Source: Mercurialis annua
Taxonomy: Eukaryota; Streptophyta; Magnoliopsida; Malpighiales; Euphorbiaceae
Length of the DNA stretch: 64,000 nucleotides
Direction: 5' to 3'
NCBI RefSeq assembly: GCF_937616625.2
Contig: NC_065570.1
Location: 12,472,001-12,536,000 of the forward strand
In this document: in pieces, positions 57,995-64,000 of the stretch
Layout: each line of letters starts with the position of its first letter
Position numbering within the stretch: position 1 is the first letter of the stretch
Translations under genes and position numbers: made by a program
The notes under the pieces: model-generated
Database searches by the model: none
The model's input: only the letters and a program-made list of their open reading frames with translations
What the model was told of the DNA's origin: nothing

Positions 57995-59258
57995 AATTAA
58001 TGTACAAATAAATTGATATAACTGCATACTAATCCTCTATTTTCAATTTATCCCTTTAAATTAATTAGTTGACTTGCGAAAATTTTCAAGGAAAACTTCT
58101 GAATTCTCACTTTTTTACCATAAGTCAAAACTAATTATCACAAATGTCAGAAATTTTGTTTAACTACATACAACAAATTGAATCATTACCCTCGCAAGCT
58201 GTCTCTCTTTAACACACAAGTGTTTAGGGTATGAATTTCACTCAACTGTTTTGTAAAAATGTTTTACCATAGGCTTGCAAAAACATCAAAAATCCACCAT
58301 TTAGAAAAATTATGACAAAAATCAATGGGATTTTTATTCTAGGTTGTAATGGGGTTAAGGCAAAGGTAAGGTTTGAAAGAGATTATACAAGGTTAATTTG
58401 AAACTGGAAGTTGACTATCTCCTTGAGTTTCACCATTTCTATGCATTATACTATTTTGAATTGCTCAATTTATTCCGAAATGTATTTATTTATTTATTAT
58501 ATTTTTATTTTCTTTATTTATTCTTTTTTTTTTCTTGGGAATTTTTTTTTTATTGCTCCCTTTCTTTTATATATAGATTTTCTTCTTCTTTTTTTTTATA
58601 ATTTTTCGGAATTTTTATTACACTGAGCTTTTGCTTTTACAGAATTACAACAAATGGTGAATTGAATAACTAGAAAACAGTCAATTCTAGCTTTAGATGT
58701 GTAGTCAAAGAGGGGTGTCAAAATAAAAGGGAAATGGGTTTACTAAAGTGAAGAAAGAAAAACAAAAATTGGCTTGTGCTCAAACTTGGTTTATCTAAGG
58801 GAGGTTTGTAAGGTATGCGGGAAAAGAGAAAAAATGTGAGGTTAATCCTAATTGCCCATATCATTTTAGTGTCACAATTATTCAACAAGTCTCAATTTGC
58901 ATGTTAGAGCAAGTTCTGAAAAACAGTCTTTACAATCAGGTCACTCAACAAGAATGAAAGCATAAAAATGCTTTTGGGCTCAAAATCTCTCCAATTAGTT
59001 CAAGTGAATGATTCAATATGATAAATGTGGTTTTGCCAAAATTTGGGACATTACATGATATTTAAAGAAGATTATGTCAAAAAGTTTTATCTTGCATTTT
59101 CCTTTACAAAAGTACACAAGTCAAAAATCTAATATGTGGGTTAAATTGAATGTTGAGTCAAAGTGATACAGATTATAAATTTACTGATACAACAATTCTT
59201 GAAAACAAACAATACATTTCCATTTTTATTTTGATAAAATATTTGTTCCTGTTACCTA
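57995..59258 (-). other. 3' non-coding region of the Athila-like element
   Basis: No open frame of substance. Includes a T-rich, low-complexity segment at 58480-58620. Lies between the second accessory ORF and the LTR. Confidence 0.6.
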
Positions 59259-59294
59259 TTCACCCCACACTAAAGCATTGCATTGTCCTCAATG
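59259..59294 (-). other. Second PPT-like motif with stem-loop
   Basis: Minus strand CATTGAGGACAATG (59281-59294) and, 10 bp on, GTGTGGGG (59263-59270): the same layout as at 57956-57994 with a different stem but the same AGGA loop. It lies about 200 bp downstream of the second accessory ORF. Confidence 0.65.
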
Positions 59295-59493
59295 TACAAA
59301 AAAATGCAAAATGTAAAAGATAAGGAAAGAGATCTTCCCTTTTTCGTTTTGGAGGGCAGCGAAATCCGTAAAAAGAGTTGCTGAATTTTCTCATAACAAA
59401 GTCTGACAAATATGGTTAAGATACTGAAATAAACAACAAAGTTAATAAAACATATCACAATAACCTAGAAGTACTGAAACTAAATAAAAGAAA

Positions 59494-60675
59494 TCAAATA
59501 CTACTCCCTCGATGTGAGCGAGCTCCCATAGGAGCTTGATTCCCAGATTGGTTAGCTCGGATTGCTCTCACTTCGCTCTCAATCCTCTCAACCGCTGCTC
59601 TAGTATCTGCCACATCTTTCTGAACACTACGACAAATGCGAGTTAGTCTCCTAAGTAGAGTGCGCACTGGGACTCGTGCTGGTGCAGCTGGTCGGACTGG
59701 TTCGTCCGTCGGAACCAGTGGAGGGATAAGCGGCTCAACGACTGGCGGTGGGGAGACTTCTCCCTCCTGAATAGGAAATGTCTGAATATTCCGCCAAATG
59801 CCATGAATTTTCTTGTAATGCAGGCGGTCTATTGTCTCATATGTAACTACATCACGGCGCTCTGTGAATTTTGGCTCTCCGGCCGGAATCACCACTCGTG
59901 CTCTCTGAAGTACCCTGCTAATCAAAATAGGGAAAACCAAGGCTTTCGCTTTGGATCGCGAAGCATCAAAAATGTGACTCATAATAATAGAAGCCAATGG
60001 TACCCCTTGAACCTGTCCTGAAAATCCAAATAACATCCTATCCATCCAATAAAGATCGGTAACTCTAATCTCGTTTAACCCACTAGCCTTAGGTGCAACA
60101 TTAAATGAAAACAAATAAGCAAGCAAGCGAGGTCGAAGATTCAATTTCCTAGCTAAAAGTAGCATCCGCCCCCTTTCTAAAGTCCATTCAATATGCAACC
60201 TAGCTCTAGCCGCATCAATCATCCATTCTTGATCACTAACAATTTCAGTTTTATAAGCATGAAACTCAGGGTGAATTTCTACCTGCTGAATAGGGAGTTC
60301 GAACATTTCATTTAGCATGTCCATTGAAATAGAAACTTGCCTTCCTCTCACAAAACTCTCAATCACAGGTACCCTCTGCTGATTCTTATATTTGATATTT
60401 GCATAAAACTCACGCACAAGGGTAGGATAGTACTCACCGGATAAATCCAAAATCTTAGCCCAACCTAGCGCTGCAAACGCGGATCTAATTTCTAACTCCT
60501 CATCTACTTCCGGATGCACTGTCTTCTCAATGATTATTGTATTGGTTGCAGTGGCATCAAACCAGTCACTATTCTCCTGTGAAGAGAATTTCCCTGAATC
60601 ATGTGGCACACCTTTCCGCTTTCGCAACTGCTGTTTCCCTCTTGAAGTTGTTGCGGCAGTAGATTTGCCTGTCAT
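59494..60675 (-). CDS. Athila accessory ORF, putative plant transposon protein domain
   Basis: 393 residues from the ATG at 60675 (MTGKSTAATTSRGK). I prefer this start because TCATCTTCAG|GAACGACA, a good splice acceptor, lies just upstream; the open frame itself reaches 60735. The protein has a basic N-terminus, a conserved central part (RSAFAALGWAKILDLSG.YY, LVREFYANI, VRGRQVSISMDMLNEMF, LNLRPRLLAYLF, LYWMDRMLFGF, ASIIMSHIFDAS) that resembles the family called putative plant transposon protein, a proline-rich linker, and a C-terminal coiled coil (VQKDVADTRAAVERIESEV). No catalytic motif. The family is common in Athila-type elements downstream of integrase, but its role is unknown. The frame is open throughout, which suggests recent activity or selection. 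Confidence 0.75.
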   Translation of the reverse strand: MTGKSTAATTSRGKQQLRKRKGVPHDSGKFSSQENSDWFDATATNTIIIEKTVHPEVDEELEIRSAFAALGWAKILDLSGEYYPTLVREFYANIKYKNQQRVPVIESFVRGRQVSISMDMLNEMFELPIQQVEIHPEFHAYKTEIVSDQEWMIDAARARLHIEWTLERGRMLLLARKLNLRPRLLAYLFSFNVAPKASGLNEIRVTDLYWMDRMLFGFSGQVQGVPLASIIMSHIFDASRSKAKALVFPILISRVLQRARVVIPAGEPKFTERRDVVTYETIDRLHYKKIHGIWRNIQTFPIQEGEVSPPPVVEPLIPPLVPTDEPVRPAAPARVPVRTLLRRLTRICRSVQKDVADTRAAVERIESEVRAIRANQSGNQAPMGARSHRGSSI

Positions 60676-60683
60676 TGTCGTTC

Positions 60684-61166
60684 CTGAAGATGAAAATTGC
60701 AAGCCAAACCACCACACGTAAATCAACAAGCACAATACTATACAAGTCTGTTAATCATCACAACTCAGTTTCAATGGTGGCTGAATCAAAGTTATAAGAA
60801 CTAAAGCAGCTGAAATTCAGAGGTAATAACAGGTTAAGCAAAAACAAGAAAACTATATGTTATAAATCAATGCTCAACTACTGAAAACACTTTCTATTGT
60901 TCAGATTAAGTCATTAGCACCCTTAATTTGTCGTTTAGAACAATTAGATAGACTTGGTGGATCAAGTCATTGAAATTCCCAATTTGTAAAAAACTAGGGT
61001 TCATGTTCTAAGTTTCAAATTGACTCAAATCCTTGCAATGCAAAGCATAATCGATGGTGGGTAATGAGATTAACCACTAAAAACACCCTATGCAACACCC
61101 AATTTTATCAATTTCGAACCTAAATCAAAAAAAAAAAATCAAAAACAAGAGTTAAAGAACACATAC
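60684..61166 (-). other. Probable intron in the leader of the accessory ORF
   Basis: Donor CCAAG|GTATGT at 61167/61166 and acceptor TTTTCATCTTCAG|GAACG at 60684/60683 on the minus strand are both close to plant consensus. Removal of about 483 nt would place the ATG 8 nt after the junction. Expression of this ORF by splicing or from its own promoter is inference. Confidence 0.5.
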
Positions 61167-61337
61167 CTTGGATTTTGGAGTAATTGGAATTCTTCTTGAA
61201 GATTAGGTGAATGAAAATGGAGTTTAATGCATAAAAGAGATTTTAATACCAAAATTCTACCCCATTGCCGAATGGATTCTTGAATTTGAAAAAAAAATTG
61301 AGAAAGAAAAAGAGAGAAGGGCTGTAAATGACTCAAG

Positions 61338-61494
61338 TGATACGTTTTAACGTATCAGTTGCTCGACCGGCGTGGGACCGGTGCTTGGTCGAGCGCCGGT
61401 TGAGCGCCGGTTGAAGAACTGTAAAAAAAAAATTAAGCCGTGCCTCAACCGGTGGTCATCCGGTGCCTGATGATGAGCCGGTTCCGGACCGGTT
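61338..61494. promoter_or_regulatory. CCGG dyad modules 3 and 4, with adjacent palindrome
   Basis: CCGG at 61367, 61378, 61396, 61407 and 61449, 61460, 61478, 61489 (offsets 0, 11, 29, 40 in each); module starts are 82 bp apart. Next to module 3 lies the inverted repeat TGATACGTTTTAACGTATCA (61338-61357, 9-bp arms). The pair lies about 200 bp upstream of the predicted splice donor of the accessory ORF leader. Confidence 0.85.
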
Positions 61495-61768
61495 GAGGTC
61501 TGAAAAAAAATTGTTTTTATTTCGTTTTAAACATTTTTTTTTCTTTTTATAACTTTGTGAGTAGATTTCTTAAATGATTAACACAAAAAAAAAAATTTAC
61601 AAATTGAAACACCAAAAAAAAAAAACAAACAATATTGGACTTTATTATTGAATTGAAAACGACAAACAACACAAGCATAACAAGGAAAATAAAACAAACG
61701 ACATCAAGAAACATAACAAAGGTAAAATAAAAACGACAACTAGTCCAATTTCATAGCCTTCCGCCTCC

Positions 61769-62542
61769 CTATTGAATTTTGGGTTTCATGCAATAAACCT
61801 TCCTAGGTCGACCAACCTTTCCTCCCCTCATGATCCTTGGACGACCTCTAGCCCGAACCATTTCTACAACCTCATCCTCCAATTCATAAGGTTCACCAAA
61901 TTCCTCCCTAATACTTAAATATGACAAGTATTCCCTATCCTCTTCTTCATCAAAAATTGTTCTTTGGAACCAACTCTTCTTAGGGGCGGGAATAGGTTCA
62001 TCTTCATGGATGATGATTGGGCTAAGGATTGTTCCCATTGGTGGGGGTACCACAACCAGTTCCAAAAAATTATTCAAGTGTGTTATGGATTCCTCACTGG
62101 AACTATTATAATCCGGACTAGGTGTAATCATGCCCGGATAAGAGTTCAAAGCCACATTGATACTAGACACATTGTGGAAAGAATCGTTGGTCTCCTCATC
62201 ACTAGACTTTTCTTCCTCCGGATCCTCATCACTTGTTTCGTCCAACTCCGGATCGGATTGGTCAATCTCATCTGGAGCCACTTCCTCCTCTTCCTCCTCT
62301 TCCTCATCATCACTAATGATAATTCGAGTAGGAGGAGAAGTAACATCGCAAACATCCTCCATCAAGTAATTGGTGGGAAAAGTGGAATCCGTCATCATAG
62401 ATGAATGACCAACGGATCCGAAGGAATCATCACTCCAAAAGGAATCGGGGTACTCTTGATGGCGAGACCGATTCTCCACATTCCGGTAAAATTGACGTTC
62501 CAACTCGGAATCGGAATCGGAATCGGAGTAATTGTAACCCAT
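61769..62542 (-). CDS. Acidic protein with two C-terminal AT-hooks, encoded by the Athila-like element
   Basis: 257 residues from the ATG at 62542 (MGYNYSDSDSDSELER). The open frame extends 62 residues further up, but that part is hydrophobic and lies across the TATA-like element, so I discard it. Residues 5-15 are an Asp-Ser repeat of casein-kinase-2 type. Residues 77-120 are extremely acidic, including a run of eight Glu. The C-terminus is basic with two AT-hook cores, RGRPR (232-236) and GRPRK (244-248), which bind the minor groove of AT-rich DNA in known proteins. No transmembrane segment, so it is not an envelope protein. Position between integrase and the second accessory ORF is where Athila elements may carry an env-like gene. 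A nuclear DNA- or chromatin-binding role is inferred. I know of no named family. Confidence 0.7.
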   Translation of the reverse strand: MGYNYSDSDSDSELERQFYRNVENRSRHQEYPDSFWSDDSFGSVGHSSMMTDSTFPTNYLMEDVCDVTSPPTRIIISDDEEEEEEEEVAPDEIDQSDPELDETSDEDPEEEKSSDEETNDSFHNVSSINVALNSYPGMITPSPDYNSSSEESITHLNNFLELVVVPPPMGTILSPIIIHEDEPIPAPKKSWFQRTIFDEEEDREYLSYLSIREEFGEPYELEDEVVEMVRARGRPRIMRGGKVGRPRKVYCMKPKIQ

Positions 62543-62623
62543 GAAAGGTTTTTTTTTTTTTATAAAGAGCAAGAAAAAAAAAACCTTGAGATAGTGATGA
62601 ATTGGCTCAGCAAAAACATTCAA

Positions 62624-62630
62624 TTTATAG
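62624..62630 (-). promoter_or_regulatory. TATA-like element upstream of the AT-hook ORF
   Basis: CTATAAATTG on the minus strand, 82 bp upstream of the ATG at 62542 and about 260 bp downstream of CCGG modules 5 and 6, the same order and similar distance as in the LTR. Confidence 0.45.
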
Positions 62631-62888
62631 GGAGAATTTTGAGCAAGAATAAAGGAAACAATTTGGCAAAGGAATGAATTCAAAAGAGGAAGTTGAATTG
62701 TAAGGAAAATTTTCACAAGGAATGTCAAAATACAATAAAAAATTGATATGGAGTGATTCCTAATGATTTGTTCACATTGGACTTAGCAAAGAAAGAAAAT
62801 CATAGAGAAATTATTGCTAAAAATGAAACGTTTCACGTGTGGACGAAAAAAAAAAATTGCTTAATTTTTTTTTCGTTAATCAGACGTA

Positions 62889-63014
62889 TGGGCCGGTGCT
62901 TAACCGGCCCAATTACGAGGACCGGTTCAGAGCCGGTTAAGGCTCTGAACTCAATCAGTATGCTGAACCGGTGACCAACCGGCCCAACTTTGAGGGCCGG
63001 TCTAAGGCCGGTTC
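62889..63014. promoter_or_regulatory. CCGG dyad modules 5 and 6
   Basis: CCGG at 62893, 62904, 62922, 62933 and 62968, 62979, 62997, 63008, again 0, 11, 29 and 40 within each module; starts 75 bp apart. They fill the gap between the integrase stop and the AT-hook ORF. Confidence 0.85.
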
Positions 63015-63158
63015 AGCCACTGCTCAAGACCCTAAATTTTTTTTTTTTAGACACGGAAAAACGTTGACTGAAACTCAAAAGAAAACGAACCAAACTAATG
63101 TTAGGGTGCCTCCTAACAAGCGCTTTATTTAACGTCGTGGCGCGACGTGCTATCCGAT

Positions 63159-64000
63159 TCAATTGTCAAATTTGAAAATGCAAACACTTTCTAATTGTTC
63201 GCCTTCATAGTAGTGTTTTGCCCTTTGACCATTGACAAGAAACTTACTCCCATTGAAGTGATTGTCAATCTCAAGTGCTCCATGGGGATGGACTTTCGAG
63301 ATACGAAATGGTCCGGACCATCTCGACTTGAGTTTTCCCGGAAAGAGTTTAAGACGGGAGTTGAACAATAACACTTTTTGTCCTTCCTTGAACTCTCTCT
63401 GTTTGATCCGCTTATCGTGCCAAACTTTGGTGCGTTCTTTGTATATCCGCGCATTTTCGAATGAATCACGCCGTATTTCATCTAACTCATTGAGCTGTAA
63501 AAGTCTTTTTTCACCCGCGGATTTGAAATTATAGTCCAGTTGTTTTATCGCCCAATAAGCTCTATGTTCCAACTCGACGGGTAAATGACACGGTTTGCCA
63601 AAAACTAACCTATAAGGAGACATCCCTAAAGGAGTTTTATAGGCCGTTCTATATGCCCACAAAGCATCGTCTAATTTAATAGACCAATCTTTTCTGGACG
63701 CACCAACTGTTTTCTCCAAAATTTGTTTAAGTTCTCTATTAGAAATTTCAACTTGACCACTCGTTTGAGGGTGGTAAGTTGTTCCAACACGGTGTTGGCA
63801 ACCATTTTTACTCAAGAGAGTTTTGAACTTAAAATTTTGGAAATGCACTCCATTATCACTAATGATGGCCCGAGGAACACCGAAAACATTGAAAATTTGT
63901 TTCTTCACAAACTTGACAACGCTATTTGCAGTGTTATCGGGTAATGCTACGACTTCTACCCATTTGGACACGTAATCAACAGCAACTAATATGTAAGTGT
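63159..64000 (-). CDS. Athila integrase, C-terminal part (runs off the window)
   Basis: The frame is open to the window edge, beginning [20 protein letters not shown], which contains the first catalytic Asp. It continues with [10 protein letters not shown] (second Asp) and [16 protein letters not shown] (catalytic Glu), the DDE triad of retroviral-type integrases that insert the cDNA into the genome. Then come [40 protein letters not shown] and [20 protein letters not shown], and the C-terminal domain [39 protein letters not shown]. These words are diagnostic of the Athila lineage. No chromodomain. The frame is undamaged. The protein ends FKFDN at 63159. Confidence 0.93.
   Translation of the reverse strand, partial: TYILVAVDYVSKWVEVVALPDNTANSVVKFVKKQIFNVFGVPRAIISDNGVHFQNFKFKTLLSKNGCQHRVGTTYHPQTSGQVEISNRELKQILEKTVGASRKDWSIKLDDALWAYRTAYKTPLGMSPYRLVFGKPCHLPVELEHRAYWAIKQLDYNFKSAGEKRLLQLNELDEIRRDSFENARIYKERTKVWHDKRIKQREFKEGQKVLLFNSRLKLFPGKLKSRWSGPFRISKVHPHGALEIDNHFNGSKFLVNGQRAKHYYEGEQLESVCIFKFDN

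Larger units (their letters stand above)
56401..64000 (-). mobile_element. Athila-like Ty3 element, 3' half (continues beyond the window)
   Basis: From right to left on the minus strand: integrase, an acidic AT-hook ORF, an ORF of the putative plant transposon protein type, a polypurine tract and the 3' LTR. All three coding frames are open, so this is the best preserved Ty3 element here. Paired CCGG modules lie upstream of the LTR TATA box and upstream of both accessory ORFs. The 5' LTR, gag, protease and RT would lie beyond position 64000. Confidence 0.85.

Noticed and set aside
59494..62542. Envelope-like gene expected in Athila elements
   Set aside because: Neither accessory ORF has a signal peptide plus transmembrane segment or other envelope hallmark.
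62543..62728. Hydrophobic 62-residue N-terminal extension of the AT-hook ORF, which could look like a signal or membrane segment
   Set aside because: It crosses the TATA-like element and an A-rich leader; the ATG at 62542 starts the charged, structured part.

Overview
This window looks like nuclear DNA from a eudicot plant. It is AT-rich intergenic sequence packed with nested LTR retrotransposons, L1-type LINEs, hAT- and Mutator-type MITEs, SINE-like pieces and microsatellites. The two candidate host genes have plant-style introns, and the transposon lineages (Ty3 Athila, Tat and Tekay; Copia Tork- and SIRE-like) are plant-specific. I cannot name the species. I saw no rRNA, functional tRNA, organellar or bacterial genes. 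All calls were made by eye from sequence and family knowledge, without database searches.

Layout. 0.4-2 kb: a Copia-like LTR remnant and a hAT MITE with a perfect 8-bp target-site duplication (TSD). 2.3-7.9 kb: a non-autonomous Tat element on the minus strand (LTR, gag, protease, no RT) with an oppositely oriented accessory ORF. 8.7-11 kb: a Mutator-like MITE, a 13-bp minisatellite and a GATAA-rich repeat. 12.4-12.75 kb: a two-exon gene for a 71-residue secreted cysteine-rich peptide. 13.0-23.7 kb: an almost full-length LINE (15-bp TSD) with a young Copia element (5-bp TSD, 698-bp LTRs) nested in its 3' UTR. 23.8-32 kb: LINE, Copia gag, hAT and LTR fragments nested in each other. 32.1-32.9 kb: a short-chain dehydrogenase gene. 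33-38 kb: mostly unassigned AT-rich spacer with a SINE-like piece and simple repeats. 38-41 kb: a decayed Tekay chromovirus end. 42.5-48.4 kb: an Athila gag-protease element interrupted by a MITE and a 1.6-kb solo LTR. 48.4-52.9 kb: a 4.5-kb solo LTR with a perfect TSD. 52.9-56.4 kb: a LINE fragment and a Tekay-type LTR. 56.4-64 kb: the 3' half of a well-preserved Athila-like element on the minus strand, holding integrase, an acidic AT-hook protein, a second accessory ORF and the 3' LTR.

Most interesting signal. The Athila-like element at 56.4-64 kb carries six copies of a dyad module in which four CCGG sites sit at exactly 0, 11, 29 and 40 bp. The modules come in three pairs: one pair upstream of the LTR TATA box and one upstream of each of the two accessory ORFs. 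Other LTRs in the window have a comparable array, also upstream of the TATA box and roughly 85-115 bp long, but each family uses a different motif: TCCGA/TCGGA, CACGATCGTG, GTGCGGGCGCAC or TGCACGAATCGTGCA. Tekay-type LTRs carry a second kind of family-specific direct repeat, spaced about 21-57 bp. This looks like a shared architecture with a fast-changing recognition sequence. One possible reading is element-specific protein binding, comparable to the motif arrays bound by VANC proteins of Arabidopsis VANDAL transposons; that function is inference.
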